This document shows positions 1 to 6,950 of a DNA stretch of 16,602 nucleotides, one piece after another. The DNA is taken from assembly GCA_964370405.1 (NCBI GenBank), contig CAYJJB010000042.1, positions 1-16,602 of the forward strand, read 5' to 3'. A model generated the notes under the pieces. That model searched no databases, had not been told where the DNA came from, and saw nothing but the letters and a program-made list of their open reading frames with translations. Within the stretch, counting starts at the first letter, position 1. Each line of letters opens with the position of its first letter. A program made the translations under genes and the position numbers. The DNA comes from SIG603 sp964370405. GTDB lineage: Bacteria; Bacillota; Clostridia; Oscillospirales; Acutalibacteraceae.

Positions 1-23
1 TTGGGCAAGACGAGGTGAATTAA

Positions 24-865
24 ATGGAATTTATGACAGTGCCACAGCAAAAGGCGCTAAATAAAATATCGAAGATAAAGGCGAGCGATAAGGCGAAAGC
101 AAAGGGCTTTTTCCCAAAGCGCAAATTTAAGGCGAAAGACCTTGCTAAAATGCTTAAAAATAGAAACAGAATAAAGCACACTATGTCGTCACTAATCAAA
201 TCGGCAGGGGTAATAAAAGCGCACGATATAGAGAAAAATCACCCAACAAAGATAACAGCCGAGCAGTTTTTAAAGCTTGATAGCTTTATCAAATCGCTTG
301 GCATGGATAGCTGGGGCGTTTGCAAATTTACTGAAGACGAGATTTACAAGGGCGACGCCATACCTTATAAAGATGTTATAGTTCTCTCTCGCCATATGGA
401 CGACACCGAGTTTGTCACCGAAAAACTCCCGAACATGNNNNNNNNNNTATCGGATTTGGCGCACTGCCAAACCACAGCCTTGGCGGAAATGTCGATTACA
501 CAAAGGCTGGATTTAAGGCAAATCTCGGCTTTATAGGCAAGCACGGAATGCTGATAACTCCGCATAGTGGACCGTGCAACAGGCTTTCTATTATCTACAC
601 AAGTATTGATAATCTAAATGAGTTTTTGGAAAATGGCGAGGACTTTTCTTGGGGCAATAGTTTTTGTGAAAAGTGCAAAAAATGCGTTCGCTCCTGTCCG
701 TATGATGCAATTTATGAAAATGCAAAGGTGGACGAAAACGGTCATGTCGAGTGCATCTCAAACGCAAAATGCAACAGTGGCTTTGCGCACTACGGTTGCG
801 GAATTTGCATTGCGGCATGTCCTTTTACAAAAGCAGGGTATGAGAAAATTAAAAAAGCTTTGTGA
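24..865 (+). CDS. Double [4Fe-4S]-cluster protein, epoxyqueuosine reductase/reductive dehalogenase-like, interrupted by N gap
   Basis: The left part (24-437) and right part (449-865) read as one protein although ten Ns at 438-447 separate them. After the gap the frame is open well upstream of the first internal ATG at 548. The left half has a basic N-terminus and the stretch KGDAIPYKDVIVLSRHMD. The right half has GKHGMLITPHSGPCNRLS, then Cys spaced C-x2-C-x2-C-x3-CP (from nt 665), then five more Cys ending C-x2-C-x3-CP, which is a two-cluster ferredoxin module. This layout is typical of the epoxyqueuosine-reductase/reductive-dehalogenase superfamily, whose members move electrons to a corrinoid. 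No Tat signal is visible, so it is probably cytoplasmic. The start at 24 has GAGGTG six bases upstream; Met at 33 is an alternative. The substrate is unknown. Family is fairly sure, function is not. Confidence 0.85.
438..447. other. Assembly gap (10 N) inside a gene
   Basis: Ten undetermined bases lie inside the Fe-S gene. Taken literally they put the two halves in different frames. For the gene to be intact the missing length must leave remainder 2 when divided by 3, so 10 is probably a placeholder and the true gap is of unknown size. Confidence 0.97.
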
Positions 866-904
866 AGCAGTCGCTTTTTCATATTATACTTAAGTTTACA
901 AACC

Positions 905-936
905 AACAGCTGTCACTTTAAAGCGACAGCTGTTTT
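905..936 (+). terminator. Intrinsic terminator between convergent genes
   Basis: A perfect 10-bp stem (AACAGCTGTC at 905-914 with GACAGCTGTT at 925-934) has a 10-nt loop and runs into TTTT. It lies 39 bp after the Fe-S gene stop and just before the end of the convergent diguanylate cyclase gene. It most likely ends the rightward transcript; the T-tract on the other strand is poor. Confidence 0.8.
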
Positions 937-940
937 GTAT

Positions 941-2260
941 TTAATTAATTTTGTCACTATGATTCTTTTTTTTACTTTCTCGTTTAGCTTTATACATTTT
1001 TGTGTCTGCGCTTTCAATAACTTCTGAAAGGACTTTACCGTCAACATTTGATATTGCGTATCCATAGCTAAATTTAATTTTAATATTAACATTCCCTATA
1101 ACTACTGGTGCTATTTGAATATCATCTAAGCGTTTGCAAAATGTAAAAATACTTTCTTCGTTTACAGTTTTAGGTAAAATGACAAGAAATTCATCGCCGC
1201 CCATGCGAATGATAAAATCTGTATCCCTGATAATTGCTTGTAATTTTTTACAAAAAGTAATTAAAACCTCGTCCCCTACATCATGGCCATAAGTATCGTT
1301 TATTGGCTTAAAGTCGTTTAAATCTATGTATACCACGGTGTAGTCCATATTATTTAAGGAGAAGTCGCCTTGTAGGCGATCTAACAATTTTCTATTATTA
1401 ACTCCTGTCAATTTATCAAGATAAATTTCTTTATTCGCAATTTTTAAGCTGTTTTCAATTTTCTTAATATATCGTGAAACTAGATAAGAAATAAGATATC
1501 CGCCTAATAAAATCGCAATAGCAGTTATATAAAGTGAAGCATTAGACTTTTGCTCAATACCAAAACTCCAACTGCCATTTGGAAGCTCTATCGTGACCCA
1601 CTTCGCATTTTCTTTATCAAAGCCCTCAGATTCACTAATAATTTTACTCTCCAGTCCGTTTACCTCAGCATAGAATTGGTACTTATATTCCGAATTTGCA
1701 AAAACAGCAACATTTATTTTATCAAGCAGTACCGGAGTATCTATAACCACGGCTACAAATCCCCAAAATTCTTCATCGTTAAATACAGCTTTTCTGGCAA
1801 TAAACGCATCTCCACCCTGTACAAGTTCATACGGGCCAGAAATTATAACCTCCCCTGTTTCAACTGCAAGATTAGCCTCAATCGCTCTGTCTGGTATTTC
1901 AAAAATATTATCACCAATTACGTTTTCGTTTCCCGTAAGTGGATAAACATAGTCCACAATGCCACCTGGTAAAATCGTAACATTTCTATAGCCAAAATCC
2001 TCAATTAAAGGCAAAAAAATGCTATTTAAAGTTTTTTCTCTATCGCCCTCATATTCCGCAACCGCAATTTGTTCTATCAAATCAACACTGCTAGACAAAT
2101 TATGCATAATAGCAGTGATTTGCTCGCCTGTTTGCCCTGTTAGTATATTTAATCTATCTTCATTATAATCAGTTTGTATATCAAATATTATATAGGCAAA
2201 AAATGTATTTGCTATAATTAAAATAAAAAGTATCAACTTTGAAATTTGAATTTTCTTCAT
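941..2260 (-). CDS. Membrane-bound diguanylate cyclase (CHASE-GGDEF)
   Basis: A 439-aa protein predicted to make cyclic di-GMP from two GTP. It has a TM helix at about residues 8-27 and an extracytoplasmic sensor at about 30-240. The sensor stretch VTILPGGIVDYVYPLTGNEN (94-113) resembles the CHASE ligand-binding domain. A second TM follows at about 242-264, then a cytoplasmic GGDEF domain at about 278-430. Active-site residues are present: D313 in YIDLNDF and an intact GGDEF signature at 354-358. R345-x-x-D348, five residues upstream of GGDEF, is the product-inhibition I-site, so feedback control is expected. No EAL or HD-GYP domain is attached. The start is supported by AAAGGTGG at 2270-2277. 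The CHASE ligand cannot be read from sequence. The neighbour across the divergent promoter region is a peptide-binding lipoprotein. Confidence 0.95.
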   Translation of the reverse strand: MKKIQISKLILFILIIANTFFAYIIFDIQTDYNEDRLNILTGQTGEQITAIMHNLSSSVDLIEQIAVAEYEGDREKTLNSIFLPLIEDFGYRNVTILPGGIVDYVYPLTGNENVIGDNIFEIPDRAIEANLAVETGEVIISGPYELVQGGDAFIARKAVFNDEEFWGFVAVVIDTPVLLDKINVAVFANSEYKYQFYAEVNGLESKIISESEGFDKENAKWVTIELPNGSWSFGIEQKSNASLYITAIAILLGGYLISYLVSRYIKKIENSLKIANKEIYLDKLTGVNNRKLLDRLQGDFSLNNMDYTVVYIDLNDFKPINDTYGHDVGDEVLITFCKKLQAIIRDTDFIIRMGGDEFLVILPKTVNEESIFTFCKRLDDIQIAPVVIGNVNIKIKFSYGYAISNVDGKVLSEVIESADTKMYKAKRESKKKNHSDKIN

Positions 2261-2313
2261 AATTTAGTGCCACCTTTATTGTATTTTTTTAATAAAAAGC
2301 AAAACTCAGTTTA

Positions 2314-2342
2314 CATGAAAATTTAAACCGCTCATTTTCATG
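2314..2342. repeat. 9-bp inverted repeat in the cyclase leader
   Basis: Perfect arms CATGAAAAT (2314-2322) and ATTTTCATG (2334-2342) flank an 11-nt loop. It lies inside the predicted leader of the diguanylate cyclase gene, about 25 bp downstream of the inferred transcription start on the minus strand. It could form an RNA hairpin or bind a dimeric regulator. It does not match a cyclic-di-GMP riboswitch that I can recognise. Confidence 0.5.
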
Positions 2343-2373
2343 CACTTTGATATCCATACGTCTATTTTCCTAA

Positions 2374-2403
2374 ATTATAACACATTTATTTATAATAATT
2401 CAA
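2374..2403 (-). promoter_or_regulatory. Promoter for the diguanylate cyclase gene
   Basis: On the minus strand, TTGAAT (2398-2403) is followed by an 18-bp spacer and TATAAT (2374-2379). A TG one base upstream of the -10 makes it an extended -10 promoter. The start point would be near 2367, giving a leader of about 105 nt. Confidence 0.6.
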
Positions 2404-2555
2404 TATATTCCATACAGATTTACACAAAAATTTGCATAAAACTTCTAAAATTTTAATATATTGGGCTTTCATCTCTTTTATCTATACTATTTCGATTAAT
2501 CTATATGTTAAAATGCATGGCTGTAGTTAATTAAAAATGACGAAAATACATCTCC

Positions 2556-2584
2556 TTTACACTTAAAATTTTATGTGATATAAT
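2556..2584 (+). promoter_or_regulatory. Promoter for the peptide-binding lipoprotein gene
   Basis: TTTACA (2556-2561), a 17-bp spacer and TATAAT (2579-2584), with TG one base before the -10 (2576-2577). This is a strong sigma-A-type extended -10 promoter. The expected start is near 2591, about 48 nt before the ATG. The rest of the 378-bp divergent region (2261-2638) is AT-rich and shows no small ORF with a ribosome site. Confidence 0.75.
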
Positions 2585-2638
2585 CAAATTAAATCTTACA
2601 ATTGCTATAAAACGTATATTTAGAAAGGTCGCTTTAAA

Positions 2639-4531
2639 ATGAAAAAAATTATCTCTTTTTTTCTTAGCTTTATGCTGCTAAGTTCATTACTTTTGGCATG
2701 TTCTTCGGACAATTCTCCAACTTCCTCTAACTTATCTACTCCATCTGAAACCTCGTCCCAAAGTCAAACTGCCACAATAAGCTCCGATGTTCCTCTTGAC
2801 ACTCTTATGGTAGGAACTTCAGAAATGAGTGGTGATTTTATTTCTGGATTTGGTAATAATGCTTTTGATTTATCAATTAAAGTTCTAACAGGTGGTTATG
2901 CTGGTACATATGAAGTAACTCCAAGTGGAGATATTGTTTTAAATGAAACTTTCATTAAGAATCTTGAAATAAAAGATGATAATGAAGCAAACAAAATATA
3001 TACATTCACTTTACACGATGATATTTTTTGGAACAATGGTGAAAAAATAACTGCAAAAGACTATGTTGCTAGTGCTTTATGGTATTCCTCTCCTGAGTGG
3101 ATTCAAATAGGAGCTTCTTCTGCTGGATATGACTCTTTCCTTGGCTTTGATGAGTATTTTAATGGTGAAACTGATGTATTTAAAGGTGTATCACTTATTT
3201 CTGACAGCCAGTTTTCTTTAACTATTTCTAGCGACAACTTCCCATATTATTGGGACGGAGTTAACGCTATGCTGTCCCCTATACATTTTGATACTTATCT
3301 TCAAAATTGCGAGATAATATCTGATGAAAACGGATCTTCTTTTAGCTTTACAAGTGGAGATTTGCTTGAAAACTGCCAAAGAATTGCAGACAATGAGCGT
3401 TTTAGCCCTACAGTTACTTGCGGTCCTTATTCTTTTGTTTCTTATGAAAATCAAACTGCGACACTTGAAATTAATGAATATTTTAAAGGCGATTTATACG
3501 GTAATAAACCCACTATAAAATATGTTGTTCAAAAAGCTATCCCACAAGGAACTAATGTTGAATGGGTTTTGAGCGGGCAAGTAGATTTAGTTGAGGGTGT
3601 TGTTGAAGGTGAAAAAATTGAATCGGCAAAAACTTCCTCTACAACCCTTTATAACTCATACGCACGCTCTGGTTTTGGATATCTTGCTATGATGTGTGAC
3701 GTTGGACCTACTGCAGATGTTAACGTACGCTGGGCGCTGGCTAGTTTAATAGATCGTTCTGCTGTTATAGATCATGTTATCGGTGGATACGGAAGTACTG
3801 TTGATGCTGAGTATGGCGTAGGTCAATGGATGTATCAAGAGCTTGCGGCAGAACTTCAATCCCAGTTAAAGCCTATATCATTTAATGTTGACACTGCAAA
3901 TGCTTATCTTGATGAAACTCAGTGGATTTATGAGGCTGATGGTGTAACTCCTTTTGACAGCAGTAAAGCTGTTGCAGATGGATCTTATCTTCGCCATAAC
4001 GAAAACGGTGAAGCACTAACTATAAATCACCTTGGAATTTCTGAGAACCCTTTAACTGATATTATTGAAATAGAATATCTAAAAAACACACCTCTAGCGG
4101 GTATCAAGTTTAGCATTACAAGAAACGACTATTCCACTGTTTTACAAGAGTTTTATTATGCATATGAAATTCCTGATGAAGACAGATTTTATAATACGTT
4201 TAACTTAGCTACAAATTTCTCTTCTGTTTTTGATAGATATTATAATTGGCACTCAGATTTTATGGAGACCCAGCAAAATAACGGTCAGTTAAGCGACCCT
4301 ATTTTGGATGAATTAATTATAGATATGCGTGAAACTGCGCCTGAAGATACCGATGCTTATTTAGACGCATGGCTTGCTTATCAAATTAGATGGAATGAAT
4401 TAATGCCACAAGTTCCTCTTTATTCAAATGAATATTATGATATTTATCATAATTATGTAGATAATCTAAACACCAGTGTATATGCAGGGTATGAAAATAT
4501 AATTTGTCAAATAACAAAAAGTGTAAAATAA
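2639..4531 (+). CDS. ABC transporter substrate-binding lipoprotein, oligopeptide/nickel family 5
   Basis: A 630-aa extracytoplasmic binding protein. It has a lipoprotein signal peptide with lipobox LLAC (Cys21), followed by a Ser/Thr/Asn-rich linker to about residue 50. The family-5 solute-binding pattern is clear in YTFTLHDDIFWNNGEKITAKD and the following ALWYSS. It should capture peptides, or possibly another small solute, for an ABC permease. No permease or ATPase gene lies in the window, since the next gene is a reductase behind a terminator, so it is an orphan binding protein that must share a transporter or act in sensing. AGAAAGG (2622-2628) supports the start. Many codons end in T (gct, ctt, gat), unlike the A-ending preference of the next gene, which may reflect high expression or separate origin. 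Confidence 0.92.
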   Translation: MKKIISFFLSFMLLSSLLLACSSDNSPTSSNLSTPSETSSQSQTATISSDVPLDTLMVGTSEMSGDFISGFGNNAFDLSIKVLTGGYAGTYEVTPSGDIVLNETFIKNLEIKDDNEANKIYTFTLHDDIFWNNGEKITAKDYVASALWYSSPEWIQIGASSAGYDSFLGFDEYFNGETDVFKGVSLISDSQFSLTISSDNFPYYWDGVNAMLSPIHFDTYLQNCEIISDENGSSFSFTSGDLLENCQRIADNERFSPTVTCGPYSFVSYENQTATLEINEYFKGDLYGNKPTIKYVVQKAIPQGTNVEWVLSGQVDLVEGVVEGEKIESAKTSSTTLYNSYARSGFGYLAMMCDVGPTADVNVRWALASLIDRSAVIDHVIGGYGSTVDAEYGVGQWMYQELAAELQSQLKPISFNVDTANAYLDETQWIYEADGVTPFDSSKAVADGSYLRHNENGEALTINHLGISENPLTDIIEIEYLKNTPLAGIKFSITRNDYSTVLQEFYYAYEIPDEDRFYNTFNLATNFSSVFDRYYNWHSDFMETQQNNGQLSDPILDELIIDMRETAPEDTDAYLDAWLAYQIRWNELMPQVPLYSNEYYDIYHNYVDNLNTSVYAGYENIICQITKSVK

Positions 4532-4544
4532 AATAGTTAAATTT

Positions 4545-4578
4545 AAGCCTACCTATTTCTCAGAAATTGGTAGGCTTT
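4545..4578 (+). terminator. Terminator after the binding-protein gene
   Basis: Stem AAGCCTACC (4545-4553) pairs with GGTAGGCTT (4569-4577). It continues inside as ATTT/AAAT after one T-T mismatch, with a 5-nt loop. The tail is short (TTTAT), so termination may be incomplete and could let some transcript reach the next gene, whose ATG is only 26 bp further on and for which no separate strong promoter is seen. Confidence 0.6.
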
Positions 4579-4602
4579 ATACCAAATATTTTGGAGGTTT
4601 TT

Positions 4603-5430
4603 ATGGAAAAAATTTTAATAACAGGTGCAAGTGGCTTTTTAGGTGCCAGAGCAGTGCAGTATTTAAGAGAAAACTATAACGTTATAGCGCCAAACCGAAA
4701 AACGCTTGACATCACAAACGAAAATGAAGTGGCAGAATATATAGGAGCACTTAAGCCACAATTTGTTTTACATTCAGCAGCAATTGCCGATATATCCGTG
4801 GCAGAAAAGGACAAAAACCTTTCAGACTTGGTAAATAGGTTAGCGCCACTTTATATAGCCAAAGCTTGCACTGCAGTAAACGCAAAACTAATAAATCTCA
4901 GCTCAGACCAAGTGTATACCGGCAATACTGAACGTGTAGCGCTTAAAGAAGATGTAAAGCTTAATCCACAAAATTTATATGCAAAGCAAAAAATTGCAGC
5001 TGAAAAATTAGTTTCAGACATTTTGCCAACAGCCGTAAGCTTGCGTTTGACATGGATGTACGATAACCCCTGCTCAAATATCATGCCAAATAGAGGTTTG
5101 ACAAAATTTTTGCTTGATACAGCAGAAAAAGGTGAAAATTTTAGGATAAATGTAAATCAAATGCGTAGCATAACATTTATTGATGATGTTATAAAAAATT
5201 TGCCAAAATGTTTTTCACTGCCCGGTGGTTCATATAATTATGGCAGTGAAAACGATTTACCTATACTTGAGCTAATCCAGCTTGCTGCAAAATTATTAAA
5301 ATTGCCAGTTAGCATGATTGAGCCTTTTGAGGGTGATTATTCAAATATTTTAATAAACACTGAAAAACTGAAATCGCATGGTATTTTATTAAACACAGCA
5401 CAACAAGGGCTGTATGAAGCTTTAACTTAA
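4603..5430 (+). CDS. NAD(P)-dependent RmlD-like sugar-nucleotide reductase/epimerase (extended SDR)
   Basis: A 275-aa Rossmann-fold protein. The dinucleotide-binding motif is ITGASGFLG (residues 6-14). The active-site region shows SSDQVY (100-105) and YAKQK (Y126, K130, the YxxxK pair). Length and the S-x-D-x-V-Y pattern resemble RmlD, dTDP-4-dehydrorhamnose reductase, more than GalE-type epimerases, but no other rhamnose gene is nearby, so the substrate is open. ATG 4603 has GGAGG (4593-4597) five bases upstream. The TTG at 4567 that would lengthen the protein lies within the preceding terminator hairpin and lacks a ribosome site. Confidence 0.85.
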   Translation: MEKILITGASGFLGARAVQYLRENYNVIAPNRKTLDITNENEVAEYIGALKPQFVLHSAAIADISVAEKDKNLSDLVNRLAPLYIAKACTAVNAKLINLSSDQVYTGNTERVALKEDVKLNPQNLYAKQKIAAEKLVSDILPTAVSLRLTWMYDNPCSNIMPNRGLTKFLLDTAEKGENFRINVNQMRSITFIDDVIKNLPKCFSLPGGSYNYGSENDLPILELIQLAAKLLKLPVSMIEPFEGDYSNILINTEKLKSHGILLNTAQQGLYEALT

Positions 5431-5438
5431 ATTAGAAA

Positions 5439-5464
5439 AGCACAGTAATCGAAATTACTGTGCT
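5439..5464. terminator. Left copy of duplicated hairpin; leftward terminator
   Basis: A perfect 11-bp stem (AGCACAGTAAT / ATTACTGTGCT) with a CGAA loop, eight bp after the reductase stop. On the plus strand no T-tract follows. On the minus strand it is followed by TTTTCTAATTT, so this copy would terminate leftward transcription from the peroxidase gene. It is nearly identical to the hairpin at 5626-5651. Confidence 0.6.
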
Positions 5465-5625
5465 CAGCGTGTCAAAAAATCTACAAGACAAGGAACAAGT
5501 TCCCTAAAATGACCGAGTAATACGAGGGTATGTGAGGGAAATTTTAGGGTGTTTGTGACGCAGGAAGCAAAAAACGAGCCAATACGGCTCGTTTTTTTTG
5601 CGATTGTGGGTTTTTCGACAGTCTA
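5465..5625. repeat. Compact inverted-repeat element between duplicated hairpins (MITE-like or structured RNA)
   Basis: About 160 bp lie between two near-identical 26-bp hairpins. The ends form imperfect inverted repeats: TGTCAAAAAA near 5470-5479 matches TGTCGAAAAA read from 5620 to 5611 on the minus strand. Inside are GGAAC-AA-GTTCC (5492-5503), CCCTAAAAT (5502-5510) pairing with ATTTTAGGG (5541-5549), and a strong terminator at 5569-5599. No credible gene is present. One minus-strand frame is open for about 51 codons but has no start codon or ribosome site. It could be a non-autonomous mobile element or a structured intergenic repeat; copy number would decide. Confidence 0.5.
5569..5599. 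terminator. Strong bidirectional intrinsic terminator
   Basis: A GC-rich stem (ACGAGCC 5574-5580 with GGCTCGT 5586-5592) has a 5-nt loop and is flanked by an A-run on the left and eight Ts on the right. T-tracts therefore follow the hairpin on both strands. It sits inside the inverted-repeat element, between the convergent reductase and peroxidase genes. Confidence 0.85.
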
Positions 5626-5660
5626 AGCACAGTAACTTAAATTACTGTGCTTTAATTTTT
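5625..5660 (+). terminator. Right copy of duplicated hairpin; rightward terminator
   Basis: An 11-bp stem (5625-5635 with 5642-5652) is followed on the plus strand by TTAATTTTT. Its 26-bp core (5626-5651) equals the left copy at 5439-5464 in 22 positions; only the four central loop bases differ. The tail overlaps the end of the convergent peroxidase gene. Confidence 0.65.
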
Positions 5661-6147
5661 ATAGGAGTTCTTTGATTGCCTCTTCAAGCTCATCCATGCT
5701 GTCACGTGGTTCAAAACGTTTTACAATTTTTCCATCTCTGTCTATAAGAAACTTTGTAAAATTCCACTTAATATCGCTATCTCCGTCAGCTGGTGGAACG
5801 TCTTTTGCATAAGTATCTTTTAAATACTTAAACAGCTCAGTCTGATTATCACCGTTAACTTCAATTTTGGCGTAAAGCTCATAAGGAGTTGAATAATTTA
5901 GCATACAGAATGTAGCTATTTCCTCATCATTTCCTTTAGCTTGCTCACCAAATTGATTACAAGGAAAATCCAGAATTTCAAGACCTTTTTCTGCATAAGC
6001 ATTATGATAATCTGCCAGATTTTTATAATGCGGAGTAAAACCACAATGGGTTGCAGAATTCACAACAAGCATAAGCTTGCCTTTAAAATCGCTCAATTTG
6101 ACCTGTGTTCCGTCTTTTTTTGTTACTTCAATTTCGTAAATACTCAT
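5659..6147 (-). CDS. gpx: Glutathione peroxidase family thiol peroxidase (Cys type)
   Basis: A 162-aa cytoplasmic peroxidase that reduces hydrogen peroxide and organic peroxides; bacterial Cys-type members usually draw electrons from thioredoxin rather than glutathione. The tetrad is visible: C35 in NSATHCGFTP, Q65 in FPCNQFGE, W128 and N129 in KWNF. C81 in ATFCMLNYS sits where the resolving Cys of thioredoxin-dependent members lies. C35 is encoded as Cys, not selenocysteine. The start at 6147 was chosen because GGGCGGATG lies just upstream, within the first codons of a 7-residue longer frame that begins at 6168 without a ribosome site. It has its own promoter and is transcribed alone. Confidence 0.93.
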   Translation of the reverse strand: MSIYEIEVTKKDGTQVKLSDFKGKLMLVVNSATHCGFTPHYKNLADYHNAYAEKGLEILDFPCNQFGEQAKGNDEEIATFCMLNYSTPYELYAKIEVNGDNQTELFKYLKDTYAKDVPPADGDSDIKWNFTKFLIDRDGKIVKRFEPRDSMDELEEAIKELL

Positions 6148-6180
6148 TTGCACATCCGCCCTTTTCATTTTATTAGTTTC

Positions 6181-6209
6181 ATTTTATAACATTGTTAAAC
6201 AAATGTCAA
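6181..6209 (-). promoter_or_regulatory. Promoter for the peroxidase gene with dyads
   Basis: On the minus strand TTGACA (6204-6209), a 17-bp spacer and TAAAAT (6181-6186). A perfect dyad AATGTTTT-ATC-AAAACATT (6208-6226) touches the upstream edge of the -35, and an imperfect dyad (ACATTGTT/ACAAATGT) fills the spacer. Such placement suits operator sites of a peroxide- or redox-responsive repressor, but neither dyad is a clear PerR or Rex box. Confidence 0.65.
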
Positions 6210-6263
6210 TGTTTTATCAAAACATTTAAAATTTTTATGATTTATGCACAAATTGTATTCTGT

Positions 6264-6950
6264 TTATATTTTAGAAAAAACATAACCTTCATCTCGCGAC
6301 CATTCAATTATGTATTCACTGCCTTGAAGTTTTGTACGAAGCCGCTTTATGGTACTTTTTAGAGCATTGCTATTTTCGGCATATGGCATTTTCCATACTC
6401 TTTCATACAAATACTCGCAGTCCACATATCTTCCTGTATTTTGCGTTAAAATAAGCAGTGTCGCAAACTCTTTTTTTGTAAGAAGCAAATCTACATCGTG
6501 AAGAGTTGCCACATCAGCTGTTATATCAAGTACTAATGAGTCGCTTTCTACAAATTGTGGAACTCGCATAGAGCGCCTTAAAAGTGCTTCTATCCTTGCA
6601 AGCAAAACAGGAAAATCGTATGGCTTTGTCATATAGTCATCACTGCCATCTGACAGTCCTTTAATTATATCTTCTTGCCCTCCAAGGCCTGTAAGTAATA
6701 AAATTGGTATGTCAGACGCACTGCTTCTTCTAAGCGATTTCATAAAATCCAGTCCACTTCCGTCAGGAAGCATAATATCCAAAATAATTATATGAGGCGT
6801 ATTTGCGCTTATGCATACTCTTGCAGCTTCAATTGTGGTTGCGGTGTCAACTGTATAGCCCTCCCAAGAGAGCATTCTCTTATTTCCGTTTAAAATTTTC
6901 TCATTATCTTCCACAAGTAAAATCCGCTTGTTTTTCTTCTCATTATTCAC
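6264..6950 (-). CDS. OmpR/PhoB-type response regulator
   Basis: A 228-aa DNA-binding regulator. The receiver domain (about 8-122) has the acidic pair E14-D15, phospho-acceptor D58 in IIILDIMLPDG, T87 and K109-P110. The winged-helix domain (about 130-228) carries the usual LTKKEFATLLIL, the TIKRLRTKL recognition-helix region and a DEGYVF wing. It starts with GTG, which overlaps the kinase stop codon by four bases (GTGA), with GGAGGA seven bases upstream, so translation is coupled to the kinase. It is expected to be phosphorylated by that kinase. Targets are unknown; autoregulation of the upstream lipoprotein gene is plausible. Confidence 0.95.
   Translation of the reverse strand: MNNEKKNKRILLVEDNEKILNGNKRMLSWEGYTVDTATTIEAARVCISANTPHIIILDIMLPDGSGLDFMKSLRRSSASDIPILLLTGLGGQEDIIKGLSDGSDDYMTKPYDFPVLLARIEALLRRSMRVPQFVESDSLVLDITADVATLHDVDLLLTKKEFATLLILTQNTGRYVDCEYLYERVWKMPYAENSNALKSTIKRLRTKLQGSEYIIEWSRDEGYVFSKI

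Noticed and set aside
1550..1972. Plus-strand ORF of 140 codons
   Set aside because: It lies wholly antisense to the diguanylate cyclase, has no ribosome site and shows no recognisable domain.
2261..2373. Cyclic-di-GMP riboswitch in the cyclase leader
   Set aside because: The leader contains an inverted repeat but not the conserved core sequences or paired tetraloop/receptor arrangement of GEMM-type riboswitches.
4567..4602. TTG-initiated N-terminal extension of the RmlD-like protein
   Set aside because: The TTG lies in a terminator hairpin and lacks a ribosome site, while ATG 4603 has GGAGG at good spacing and begins the Rossmann motif directly.
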